From: Taenia hydatigena
Taxonomy: Eukaryota; Platyhelminthes; Cestoda; Cyclophyllidea; Taeniidae
DNA: 64,000 bases
NCBI GenBank assembly: GCA_036345935.2
Contig: JADWOT020000006.1
Span: forward strand, 1,613,493 to 1,677,492
Direction of reading: 5' to 3'
The position numbers and the translations under genes were made by a program. Under the pieces are notes generated by a model. The model made no database searches and was not told where the DNA came from. It saw only the letters and a list, made by a program, of their open reading frames with translations. Positions 23,701 through 37,300 of the stretch are shown piece after piece (within the stretch, counting starts at the first letter, position 1; every line of letters begins with the position of its first letter).

Positions 23701-25320
23701 CAATCAGATATCCCGCGCCACGGTCGGAGAGATAGGAGGTGTGCGGAAGGTTATCAACCCGGCGCTCAACGAGAGGAATCAGTTCTTTGGAAAGAAGTCT
23801 AATCGCTTCCTAGATATTAAAACCAATACTCTCAGACATTTTAAATACATAGAATGAAATGGAAATGGCATATTTAACCTACCAATAATGTCATTGATCC
23901 AACGTTACTTATAGCCAGCATCAATGATTCCTTCGTGGGTTTAAACCAAGGATCGGCTTCAGCTTCATTTGCTAGAAGTGTGTAAGCTAGCTGGATGTTA
24001 TCCGCAAATATGAGAGCGGAACCGGGACGATTTTCCGCATCGTCTGTTAGAAGGTCATCGGTGGAGGCAGTAATGGGTGGTGGTAGTCCACAGCAGGCTA
24101 CAATATCAAGTAACTCCTTCGCCATCCAAGGCGGCAATGGGAACGATGAGAGCCCATGAAGTGACGCCTGAAATGGACCAAGTGAAGCCGACGGACGACG
24201 AACGGCACGGGACACTTGTGCCCAAGCAATCTGATGTAAATGATCTAGGGTTTTACGCAAATGATGAAGGAGATTTTCCGACCAACTGGGCAACAAACGA
24301 CCCGCAGTACACTCTACAAACTGATCAGACACGTATAATCGAGCAGGATGTCGTTGACGCAACTGGGCAAACAGCAGATTGACTCGATGCAGCCCCTCAC
24401 CCACTGAGGGTGATAAGTAGCCTGTTCGTACACCACCTGTGTCCTCAAACTCGGCCCCAGGTGAATCCTCTGGTACAGCAGGGGCCGCGGAGTCGGGATC
24501 ATCTTCATCCACGTCCATATCTTGGACCTCTCCAGATCCACTTTCTCTCACACCCTCAGTGGAGGACTGTGAACTCGTTGCTTCGCCTAGCTTCTCTCCC
24601 TCAGCACCGCGCATCACCACAACCACGCGTTTCTTCGTTCGCTTGGCACTCCCTCCCAGGCTCATTGAACTTTGGTGCTGGTGTTGTTGCTGTGAGTGTT
24701 CCGTTGAGCCCGCTGGAGCTGACGAAGCAGCCCGCCTTCGAGCATCCTCCCGTGCGAGGTCGACACAGTGGGAGTAGGCCTCATCCAATCGACGTCGTTG
24801 GTCAGGACTGAGATCGGTTAGCGCGGCAGCGATGCGACGATCGCGGTCCATCTCGATGGCGAGTTGGTGCTGAAGGCCACGCAGAACGGAGGCTAGAGCG
24901 GTTGGATAGGCTAGAGCAATGCCACGCAGTGCACTGGCAACATAACGACCCTCAGGACGAAGGAGACAGGCAGAGAGGCTGGGTAACCAGGGGAGGAAGG
25001 CGTCAGGATGGACACGGGAAGCGCGTTCTTCAAAGGTGCGAGCAAGGCGCTGAGATTGAGAACCAGATACCGTGACAGTAGCGCCAGAGACCGGAGCGGT
25101 GGATGAAGGAGACGCATTTGTAGCAGTAGAAGTGACAGTGGTTCCAATCATACTGTTAAACGAATCACCAGCGTCATCAAGGGTAAGGAGCCAGATGCAC
25201 CTAGCCAGATCGGCATGGGATTGGTATTGAGCGGTTCCAGCCACCGTGGCTGCTTCCATTAACGCCTGCATAGCGAAAATACCAGTTGTCGATACGCTTG
25301 TCTCACGTTTTCTGAAAAGA
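20745..25320 (-). CDS. TRRAP: TRRAP segment 5: pseudokinase and FATC exons
   Basis: Exons about 23879-25270, 23124-23640, 22263-22590, 20928-22032 and 20745-20845 (FATC). The last two join in phase 1 across an 82-nt intron and finish NLACMDPSWLPWY. The kinase-like region keeps family landmarks (RRLALRANNGRVFHYDV, AFRRMADAESYWLFRHG, LRLTPQLAGLICLPGVPATIG, LRDDFILWHRG). I see no HRD- or DFG-like catalytic motif, consistent with the pseudokinase nature of TRRAP. A long Ser/Gln/Glu/Asp-rich, partly basic insert covers about 24430-24760, between FAT and kinase-like parts, and looks lineage specific. Codons in this region are more GC-rich than in the N-terminal exons. Confidence 0.87.
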
Positions 25321-28300
25321 AACAGAAGTCTTAACACGATCTTTTTGTAAAAAAACCCACAGAGCTTTATTAGTAGGAGGCGTTGTGTTCATTGAAATAA
25401 TCACTACTACGTAAAACACTATTCGTTCAAAGCTAAGAGAGGCTTGCTATAAATTCTATCCCCATGAGACGATTTGACCGCAGAATCAACCAGCCTAGCA
25501 TCAGCCACCTCTGCGATTCGACCTCAATTCCATTTCCAACTGTCTTCCATTTCGATTTGCGAACGTGCGACTATCTGATGTCAAAAGGGAGATTAGTGCC
25601 CTTAGAAAAGTATAAAAAAGGCGATGCGGGGAGTGAATGAGTTTCAAACATTTGAAAGATCATTTTCTAGCCTACTCAAGAGGAGTGGATCTTCCACAAA
25701 GTAAAACAGAACCTAAGTGGAAGGAACGTTATAGTGCTGCATACCGCGCCTTCTCTAAATGCTACGCAACAAGCGTTTCGAAAAGTTTCTCCAATCTAGG
25801 AACCTAGATTAAATTAGCAAGGCAGAAAAGTTCGCATCACTTCAGTCTCAGGTTCAGCCAACACTTTATGAGGGAAAGGGTAGGAAGTAAGGAAAAAAAG
25901 CAGTAGAGATTACACTACCGACAGGCTGACTTGCACCCATCCTTCCTGATAATGCATGAAAATAGGGACATTTTGAATGCGCTCACAAGTAACAGGAAGC
26001 CATTGCAGTGAGTTAGATCAACACCGAATGGGAAGTAACACTCGGAACAAAGCATTTACCATTTACGCAGACAAATTTCATAACTAGTGTTTACTTAGTA
26101 GTTTACCACTCAATCACGAATCGCTGTTTCCCAAATGGCGGAGGTAATTCCACTGTAACCGCAAAGTGTAAAGTCAAATTTAGCTATTAACAACTCACGC
26201 CGTTCGATTTCCGGAATAGACGTTTTCCAGGAAATCACCAAACACTGACCAGACTTTGTGTAAATTGTCCTGCATCTGTGTGGCGTAGCCAAAATTCTTT
26301 GTCGCCTCATCTCCCCTAAAAGTAGCACGTCATGTGGGGTATATTACTGAGACGTACTTGTTGAAATGTGAGAAGAACACTGCCTTGTAGCAGAAGAATC
26401 TGGCCTTTTCCTTTTTCTCATATTGCTGAATGTTGGTCTTTTCCATCAGCTCTAGGCCCTTAAGAGCAGAAAGTGAAGCATATTAGCACCGAAAGGGAAG
26501 TGTGAGGTCCCCCAAGAAAGTGGAGTTATTTACCTCAAGTAGTTCCTCCTTACGAAGATCTGCGATTTTCAACTTGATTTCCTGTTTGGTCTTCTCGAAC
26601 AATGGAGGCATTTTGGTGTGGGTGTATCTGCAAGACGTACAAGAAAACCTTTATTAAAAAGAAATTGTATGGAAAAATGCAGGTACGAGTATCATGCACT
26701 AACTACTTACAAATCAAGACTCTGCTGAGCAATACCAGGAAGCCCAAATTTCCGGTAACCTTTGACCATTTGAACCAGTGTCAATGCTCGCTCACGATGA
26801 CATGCGGCGAGTAAGTTGTTCTACAGTGTTAGACAACAGAACATTCACCTAGTAACTGGCATGATTAAGTAGTAATAAGTCCATACTGTTAAAGCATACC
26901 CGTTCTTGAGTAAACTTATGTGAGCAGTTGCCAGTGTTGATAATTCTCTCAAGAACAATCTGGCGCCAGGTGAAAAGGTCGCTCCAAAAGGACAGATCAT
27001 CACTGACAAGAGGTAGACGGGCTCTAGAAATATTTGGAACTGTTATAGCTCCAGACAATAATGAGGTTTGAGACTTGTAATCAAGAGATGAATAAGAACC
27101 TACTGCCATGATCGGAAGACGGTTTTGTAATCGTACATAGACTGTGAGATATTCAATCTACTAGGCGATACACCCGGTGTAAGTGTAGGATTCGCGCCCG
27201 GACTCAGAGGCGGCACAGTGTGTTGGAGGAGAAGGAGGTTGCCATCGTAAATCTCCGATGCCTGCTGACAGGCCTAAAAATTCGATCAAAGCAATGATTA
27301 CCAGATTGAAGAATAGTGACTTCAGCGGGGAAGACTTGGGAGCAAACCTGTAGAAGCCTGACGTGCTGATTTGTAACTATGAGCGGGAGCCGACGCCACT
27401 CACGCAGGATGCTATTCATCACATGCAGATTCTCGGAATCGATGACCTGCAAAAGACTTGTGGAGAAGAGACTCGCAGTGTCGACGCTAGCGTTAGCGCC
27501 TGAAGTGTTCGATGCACTATTGGCTGAAGTACCTTGGGTACCAGTGGCTCCAGCAGCAGCTCCACTACTGCCGCTGCTGCCGCCAACGCCTCCGCCACCA
27601 CTGACAGTGTAGGAGTCAAGCTCGCCCTGAACGCTGACCGCACGTCGACCCGCGACACAGCCTGAAGCGCCGATTAATGCCAACCGCCACTGCTCATGCG
27701 ATGGCAGCTCATTTGTCAACTGTGACGAAAGTAGATGGGTTAAATACATTCAGAGAAATACCCGAAACCAAACATGGAATAGTTGTCTCTAAATCATCGG
27801 TAATTAAAGCATTCACTTTCCATAGTAAACAAGGTGCCGAAAAGGGGTCAATTGCATTCAGTAATGCTCAATGCTGCGAAAAAAATATCATCAAGACTTG
27901 CTAATAAAGAAACTTTTCATAGAACTGCATGAGAAACATTTTTTTCTTAACATAAATTTATTGAAGATAGTAACATTGGCTGGGATCTAGCATAAGGGCA
28001 AATTTACCCGGCAACATGAAAAAGAAAACATCACAGAAATGAGAATGTTCGGTAACAAAATGAACAGGGATGTGGTGCACGGATATCCCATTTCTCCCTC
28101 ATATTTACGACAATGCTTCGAGGTAGGGCCTCATCCATCAGCTTAGTTTAATTTATGAGTTAGCACACAAACATTTGTTTATCTACAGGTTCTTATGATA
28201 ACTGATACTAATAAACCGAACCTTATGTTCATATATTTTGGACTGCATTAATGGCCACATAATCCGGAAACGATCGTTCACAAAAGCTCTACCAACAACC

Positions 28301-31300
28301 TTCGTTGCCAATTTCCGGGACGAGGCAACTGTTGTAGCGACACTTCCTAACACCCAGTAGCATAAAAATAGCTACTGACAGATGAGAGCGAGCAGTCTCA
28401 ATCTGGGAAATACGGCCGAACACATATTATAGCCCAAATAAATTCACTTCTAACACTTTTTGTAGAAGCGCAGTATTTTAGCTAAAATCCAAGAAGTAGT
28501 AGGATCAGGCAGGAGTGCTCAAGCTACTTGCAACTATGTCGACGACCAATTAGATCGACTTTGGAAATATACATTGGATAAAACCCCCGATACAAATAGA
28601 GTGGATCGACACAAATTGGGTCTTTGTAAGAAGTCCAAATGCAAGTGAGGCAAGTGATCACTTACCCCCGAAAGCGCAGAAAAAACCTCCGACCAATCAC
28701 GATGGCGCCAGGCCAATTCAACACGAACGCTGCCCAACACCGAGGAGCCGCCAAGTGTTTCACCTCCACCTGTAGAGCCACCTGAACTGGTGCTTGATGG
28801 AGATACCAGGGATGTCAATGAGTCAAGATTCTCCCATTGGCCCATTTGTTTTAGAGCTCTGTATTTAGAAAAAAAGGAGTCCAAAAGATTCTGCTACTTT
28901 GTCTGTGGTTATAAAGCTCAGAATTTTGGCATACAAACAAGTGATAGTACATATATGACTAGTTAACAAGAAATGTCCAATTTTTCAAGCACTACTATAA
29001 TTGACTTTTTGAGCAAAGAGAATCAGTATTGAACTATCATCTTCCCGGTTGTCCCCTTTTAAAACGATTAGGTCAAGCCAAGAAGTTCTACGGTGGAACC
29101 ACCCTGCATCCAAAAATGTTCAATCAACATCCAATGGGCTCATAGCTTGTGGCTTTATTACTGAAATCGAGAGATCTGAACGAGGTTAGTAATAAACTAA
29201 AAACTGTTACAGTGAGATTGTGAACTCGATGGCAGAACTTGAAGCGGTCGTCAGGTAAGAGGAATCCGACGAATAAAAAAGTGGGTAGTGGAATTGATCC
29301 AGCTGAATGAGCTAAACTCGCCAAAATGGAAATAGGCGCCTCAGAGAAATACATTGCCCTAGCTCCCTTCAACACTAATGTGTAAACTGAAACATTGAAA
29401 CATTCCGAAGGCAAGGAAACAATCGTACCTACTCGGTGATCGAGTCGATCACATGAGACGGATGTCCATAATAAATGAGCGAAAGAAACACCGAAGGTAG
29501 TGAAAGGCCTAGAACTGGTTCCTTTGAGGCACACAATTTCAGCTACGACATTACATTAGATCATCCCAAATGCGATGCAAACAAAATTCTTAAAGCTACA
29601 GACTAAAAATTTTGCCCCTCATTCAGCATTTGGAAATAAAGCGCTTCATACTTGATACCTAAACACATGAACGTCAAGAAAAATATCGGAAAGTTCAAGG
29701 CAATGATTTAGTAATCTCACCTGAGGCCATACTCATAAAGACGATTTCTATTTATTTGTTCGCTGATTTGAAGCAGACTAGATGAGCCGATGGTTGGAAG
29801 AGATGAAGCATCATCCCCAGGAGATCGATTACCCAATATATTTGTCGTTGTCTCCAAACCCCGCAACAAATGACCCTGCGAAAAAGCCGTCACCGCAGCC
29901 AGGAGATCGGAGGAGCTGTGAGAAGAAACAAAGAGATAATAATCAAAATTATATAGGAAACAGGTCATAACGGGATTCAAAGCCATGTTACAGCTCCAGA
30001 GGAAATCGAAAGGTTTGACCACGAATGAGGCCCTTCAGACGCTGGGAGCCGGCAGAGGAAGAGTTAAGACGATGCCACCAAGCAGAGACGAGATAATCGC
30101 CCTCCGCCATCAGGTCGTAGAGAGCGAGGAGAGAAAGTGATCCTGTACTAAGAGAAATGTCCTCTTGTCCTTCTGAACCACCACCACTTCCATCTCCTCC
30201 GAATTTCAATGTGTAAGTCAGATCATTGTCCACTAGAGCGTTGTTGTTATTACAAACTCTGGTTCGTTGTGCCCGCGCACACAGCGATTCAAAGAAGAGA
30301 GCCATACTGTACCATTGATTGTGCGTGCAGCCCATGTACTTTTGGGAAGGGAAAAAAGTGTGGATTATGAGAACTCCTGCCACGTCAAAAAAGACTATCA
30401 CCTCGGCTAAGTGCAATGCTTACTGAGAGAACTGGGAGAGGCAATGCAGCGAGGAGGGAGTCCGTCGTAGTGGCAAAACTTGTTAGGGTATTGCCTATCG
30501 AACTCGGTAATATGTCAACTGTGTTAACATGATCATCAGATGAAAGAAATTGAGCTATTTGGGGGATGAGAGAGCGGCGCAGTTCGATAGGAGACATTGA
30601 ATCGACACCGACACCAGCATTAGAAGCAGACGCGACAAGCGACGCCCCCGCAAGACTGTCGGACAAATGCGACACCTCGGGGTGACAGGAGCTCGAGGGA
30701 CTAATGAAGTGGTTTCCAGATTCACGAAGGAGGAGACGATGCCAAAGACAGTGCCACAACTGGCCGAACAACTCGCTCGCGATAGCGGGACGGTGATGAA
30801 CCAGATTGAGAAAACCACGTAAAGTTTCTCGAAAAGAAACCTAAAAATGTGAAGTAAAGAAGGTAAACAAGAGGGATATCGTAATATTTTTGCTAAGGGA
30901 AGAGATCGTACCGTTTTGATGTTGTTGAAAACGATTGCCTGTTGTTTCATCAAGCACTCAAAAACGGAATACGAGCTACGTACAGTTGACTTGGTCAGTT
31001 CGTCCTTCATCTCCACTTCGGCAAAATTCGCGTTAGCGGTGTCAGGTGTATCGTTATTGGCAGGTGCCTGAGGTGTAAGACTAGATCCTATTTCACCTCT
31101 CTCCAGTAGGGAAGCAAACCGAGCTTCTGATTGTACAATTATTGATGTTCGACTAAAGTCGGTATCACAAAGGATGACCTGGAAAACCCTGATGTCAGAA
31201 ATGAAAAGCGAGACTTACATCAAAGAAAACAGGCAACCAAAATCCATCCTTGTAGTGGAGCTCGTCCCATGAATTGGACACGAAGAGGAAGAGAAGACGG

Positions 31301-34300
31301 ACCAGAAGGCTGCTTTTGGCTGGGGTTGCCACGGTGATGTTGGGGGAGGTCTCGTTGTCATTATCAATAAAGAAGGGAACGGAAGTGATGTCAGAGCCAA
31401 GCAAGAAGAGATTGACGTACTTCTCGCGGATGTCTGGAAGGGGGCTGAGGAGGCCGCAGCAGAAAGCCTGCTCCATTTTCATAAAAATATCATGCGTCTT
31501 TGAAGAGACGTTTGAGAAAACCTGCAGTGAGATTAAATCAATTCGTTGAATGTGGATTATGATGGCTAAGGTGGAAGCGCCACCATGAGAGATAGTGTAG
31601 GGGAAAGTTGTTTAACAGAACGGTAGCTTTGATTACACATCCTCGCGTCATACCAATTCTACTAACATCTCACCAGATAATTCAAACTCAAAATACCATT
31701 CTAGCCACAACCGCATGCTCCTAAGGGAGGACTCGAATGCTACAGCATAACACAAATCACAAGCCCACCAACCTGATAAATGCAGTCTAGGATGTCACGA
31801 GCCACATCTGAGTGCTCCGACCACCGCGGGTAGGCAGCCCAGAGGCGCACGAAGAAGGCGACCTTCTCGCGTGCGGTCGGTGCGAAATGTTCCTCAGCCT
31901 TTGGAACGTTTACCCAGTCACGAAGGATGCGCACCACCGCGCGGAAGAGCTTGGCGTCTCTCGCACGTTCGAGGATGTAGAGGAAGTCCGGTCCGAAAGC
32001 ATTCTTCCGCATTTCCGTATTCATCACATTCAAACGTGATTTAAATATGTCCAGGGTTTGGATTAAGAGTTCTGTCAATTCTGAAAGACGACCGAATTTT
32101 CCTTTCCATCTGAATGCAAAACACAACTGCCTCTATCTGGACCATTAATCACTACACTTTCTCGTATATGAACACGAGAAGAATGGGAGCTGAAGATGTT
32201 GGCTGCCTTCACATCTGACTTATGAACATCCAAGTAACCAAGAGAGGGGAACAAGCAACAAAGCTCTTACATGTTTATGCTCAAGGCTGAATTAAATATC
32301 GTAAGGATGAATATCTTTCCTTCAGCGTATCGAAGGCCCCTTAAATCCAAAATCGAATAATAAAGTAAGCAACAAGGGCATCGACCATTACCTAGACCAA
32401 AGTATGGTCGTAAGACCTACCAAAAATGGGAACCATCCGCATAAAAACAGTCACTATTTGATACGTCTTTGGAGCATGCAGTGGATCGCGCATGGGGTGA
32501 AGGGAAATATAAAATGAAATTATTCGGATTAACGGCAAGATAGAAACACGACAATAAAGTTGAAATTGCCCATATTTTCACCTGCTGAATTGCTCAAAAA
32601 AGCTCCAACGCAAAGAGAATACCAAACATGGAAAAGCGTTTTTACCTGACACATCGATAAGTTGGAGATGCAGAAAGTAGTTGATGTAATTAAAACAACC
32701 CTCTCGGGCAACAGGAATAGCAGAGACTAGAGCAAAGATTTGATTAAAAACGTGGCAAATTACGTGATGCGTCCCTTTCCGCTACATCAGGCCTTTTAAG
32801 TACATCTAACAAAACGAAATCAAACAGAATTATACTTGAGAATGTGTAAACTGCATTATCAAGTGTCCCAAAAGCAAGTGCTTACGAAGGGAGGAATGGT
32901 TGAGTGCTTGAATAAAAAGCTCTTTATATAGGTAATACCAGAAAGCAAAGGCGAAAGAAACTCCCACTACAAGGTAATATTGTTGGGCGGAAAAGCGTAA
33001 AAATCACTGGAAAGCCTTTGTACTGAAGAAATTTTCATGAAACACAGAGCGAAAGCACTCAACGAAAGAGCGCATACGATGAATAACTTGCCATTTAAAA
33101 CGCCTCCTGGCAGAGCAAATACGAAATACAAGTGGGAGGAAACTTGCGCATACCGTAGATTTCGAAAAAGCAGGAATATAACGATAGCAATTCTTTTAGC
33201 TATGAACTTCGGCTGGTGACTAGTAATTGATGCTATTCACATGTAAACAGCAGACTTACGACTCAGCGTTGCAGAGTCTTGAGGTGAATTGTTGACAGGG
33301 GAATTCATTACATCGTGAACCATTCGATGAAACATTTTCATTAGCTGTGTGAGACAACGATCTACAAAGGCGTAGGGATTCACTGAAGCCTGCTGAGTCG
33401 TCGTAAGTAGGCAAAATGCTGACTGAAGACGTGGCACAGCAGCTGCTCTACCCGATCTATAGAAGGCAGTGAGAAAACGAGTGATTTCCTGAAGATAAAT
33501 AAATCGCAAAACAGAAAGAGACCTACCCCTCCGCGTATAGGGTGAAGGACTCCTGTATGAACTTAAGAACGATATCGTAGAGCTCATAAAGTTCTGGGAA
33601 AACCGTAATTTTCTGTCGATTGGAGGACTCAGCAGGGAATTTGATAAGCAACACCTTGATAAGGGTAGCGCAGGCTCGCATCAGTCGATATGTCGTTGGG
33701 TAACGCGTGAGTAGGTTTATTAATGATTTACTGAAATGTTTCACGTTGGTCAACAGCGTCGAGCTCTCCTGCCAAATTAGACGCAGACTATTTGAACAAC
33801 AAAAGTACGCTCACAAAAGAGTAGTTAAACTCATACCAAACAAACCAACCTCATATCTTACGGGAGTTTGGCAGACGGAAGACTTACCAGAGTGTTGTAG
33901 AGAACACGTAGCACCTCAATGGTCATAAAGATGCAAGAGGAAAGCAGAGAATTCATATTTTGTTGCTGTTGTTGCGGCTGCTGCTGGGTAGCACCTGACT
34001 GGCAGGCGGAGGAATCCTCAAGACAGAGAAATCGATCAATAAAGTTCAACCGAAGGTCACAGGTCTCACCACCCCATATATCTGAGGCCATGGTGTTTTC
34101 AATTAGACGCAAAGCTCTTCTTGCAGAAGTCTCTGAGGAAATCCCATTCGGGGTAGCTTCCATCGCCTAAATACACAAGCATGCAAGATTAATCCATAAT
34201 TTCATCTGTTTAATGGGTTGCTAGGGGCAAAAGCCTTGCGCTTTACCTGACACGCGAAACGGATCATGAGATTGGCCAATTGATCACGGTGACTCTTTTC

Positions 34301-37300
34301 TATAGGCATGAGCTCTAGTTTATCCATCAGCTAGGGGAAAAAGCAACACCAGAGTGGTTGGGAAGATTGGATTTGAAGTGGAACCAACACAAAGTAGGAA
34401 GATGAAAACACACCAAAGATGAAGATGCAGGATCAACACCAGCAACAGCAGACGAAGAAGCTGCAGGACCAGACACATTTTGGTTTTGCGGTTGTTGTTC
34501 TTGTTGTTGTTGTTGTTCAAGAGCTGCACGCTCAGATTTGCATCTCATGTCCCACCGCACAGTCACCTCGATGAGATCCAAAATCATCCGTCGCTGATCA
34601 ATCGGAATCTGTAAAAATGAATGCGGCAAGAAGTACTAACATTAGGAAATGAACATGCAGAAATATTTCACAGGTCAAATAAAAAGAACAAGTAACACCT
34701 GCTGCGCCGACAAGCGAGAAATAACGACGACGACAGAGCCAATGACAGCGTGCCGGACGGGGTAGTAAAGGTCAGCGTGTCTCACTATCAAACTCCTACA
34801 GAGAGCACATAACATAAGAATTAGCCGATATACACCATCATTAGGAAATTTAAATTAAAAGGTGGCTTACAACAAATGGATGCTCATTTGCGTACTTTGG
34901 TCTTCTGTCATAATTTTCTTCGTCGCGGCGGCAAGCGCTTTCTGTTGAGGATAAGGAAGGAGAGTTAGTTTCCATTCGGAGGTCTTCCAAAAGTCTTTAA
35001 CATAGTCTAGCTTGTTGCTGACACAAAAATGGAGGTCACCACAACGGCATTACACTCAGAAGTGGCAAATGTCTCGCCAGAAACGGCTGGGGCACGCATC
35101 CTGAATCAGCCTTGATATCCGTTACTAAGAAGACAGCTAGCAATGAATATGCGCATTACATAGCGTATAGTGATGAAATTTCCCGCCCAGACTCAACCGT
35201 AGTAAGGGATTTGATTGATTCTAACGTTTCAATGGTGCGTGCCAAGGACAGTCTGGCCGACGTAGCTCCTAGCCCACAGTTACAACAATAACTACAAAAA
35301 TTCAATTCAGCACGTGGAACGCCTACCTGGCCCTGGAAGACTGATCGATGCATAAACCCACAAAAGGCAAACCTTTATGCAGGGGCCGTTAGTGTAAAGA
35401 TCCACGAATACTTAGGATTGCGAAGAGTTAGTTTAATCTGAGCGAGCAGCTGGGATGGGTGTCGCTAACAGACGTCTCGCGTGTATTTCGCGGGCACTTA
35501 CCTGTTCCTCGGGCCCTGTAACCCAGGCAGGCAGTAGAAGATCAAGTGAGGGATTGACCATCTTCTTCACCTCAGTTTGGGGACCCTTAGCGAGGCAGAG
35601 GAAGACTTGCGGAGCCGCCTTACTCATTATTGGATAGAAGCGTGCGATAAGATAGGCCAGGACCTGCAGACCCGTGTACTTCTCTTGCAGATCAACGACA
35701 TTTAAGTTGCTGGTGACACAGGGCCACACGAAACCTGCGATGGCGCGCAAGCGATAACTCTGGACTCTGGGATAAAGAAATGGAGCACTTTGTATCGTTC
35801 ACAACCATTAAGACAGGCAAGATTTGCATTAACATTGAAGTGAAAAGATGTCTCCGTATGGATCCCTATAGTTGGTACACTTGTCAAACAGCCTAAGCCT
35901 TACGATCTTAGAAAAGAAAGGTGGCAAGAGGACTAAAGAAACCCACTTGGATGAAACGTCTTGAACATATTCGGGGGCGTAGAAGACAAAGCAGCAGGCA
36001 AGTTGACAGTACATAATTCGTAGACCCGTGCACGTTTTATTGGCCTCGTCGTTCAGAAGTAGGTTCACAAAGAGATGCACCAGGTCGTCGTCTACAGAGA
36101 ATAGTGCGAAAAAAGACCTTTGAAGGTTAGGCCGCTCACTGCTGTGATTTCCAATCTAGATCCGAAGAACCATGACTCATGACTTCAACAAAGTACACGA
36201 TGTGCTGACACTGCAATTACAACACATGAATACCAAAAACAGCAAAGTATTCCGGTAATGCAGAAGAATCGTCGCTAGGAAAACAGCTGGCGAGTATGGC
36301 GTACTGCTTGAGATATATGGTTAATTGAACATCACACACCGCAAATCTCGCTAGGCAATCTTTTAAAACATTACACATGAATTCAACAACTTCTGTTTTT
36401 CAAAGATACGACAGTAGTGATAGGACGCCCTCGAAATCCCAACCATCAATAGTGAAGTTAAAAAGCCAATAATCTAATAGAATAAACTCATATTCCTCAT
36501 GGTAAAACTTTCATTTTTTGTACAATTTTATGTTAGAGCGAAACTAAGGACGGTTTTGTAAAAGACAAAAAACCGCACACTATGCATATTTTGCATGTTC
36601 AGTCTAGTGAAAATGCGGGATCAACAAAATTGTCGCAGTTTGCACAACAAAATAACTAGTGTGATTTTAAATTAAGCTTCTCCCTAGTGAAATGGGACGC
36701 TATGCACTTGAAAAAAGCGACGACTGAAAGCATTGTCTTATTAAAATAGCACAATTTTACCATCCAACTTTAGACCGATCTTACCATTTGGATCGTTGGG
36801 CCTGGGTGGCTGGTCCAGTGCCACTAGCTCTGCTGGATTTCTCTCAAAGGCCTGCTGTAAACAGGGCAGAATGAGATGTGAAATCAACTTGAATTGTGCC
36901 TCAGGTGTACCAAGGTACTGCTCAACGGACATGGTCGCATCTGAGTCAGCCAGTATGCTGTCTGTCAGCGACTGTTTCTTCTTGCCTCCCGTCTTGCTGG
37001 AACCACTAACCTCCATGCGCTTTCGCACTAGTTGGATGAAGTGAAGGAATATTGCACGACTCCAGGCCACGGAGGAGTCTCGAATAAGGCGCTGTATGTA
37101 GTGCGGAAGAGGATTGTATCCCACACATCGATGGCGCGACATTCCCGCAACGATATAGAAAAGGAGATCATAATCATTGGGACGAGCTCTGGTAAAAAGA
37201 AAGGGATTAAAAAAGTATTTTAGCCGCAGTGATTAAGAATAGGAATTATGTTGAAGAGCAACTCACTCCGAGCAGGCAAGCATGAAATCAAGCAGCAAAA

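Noticed and set aside
24410..24811. Plus-strand open frames of more than 100 codons inside TRRAP
   Set aside because: They are antisense shadows of the low-complexity TRRAP exon, with no similarity to known proteins.
29124..29534. 136-codon minus-strand frame inside TRRAP
   Set aside because: It does not match the FAT sequence expected at this point and is probably intronic; left unassigned.
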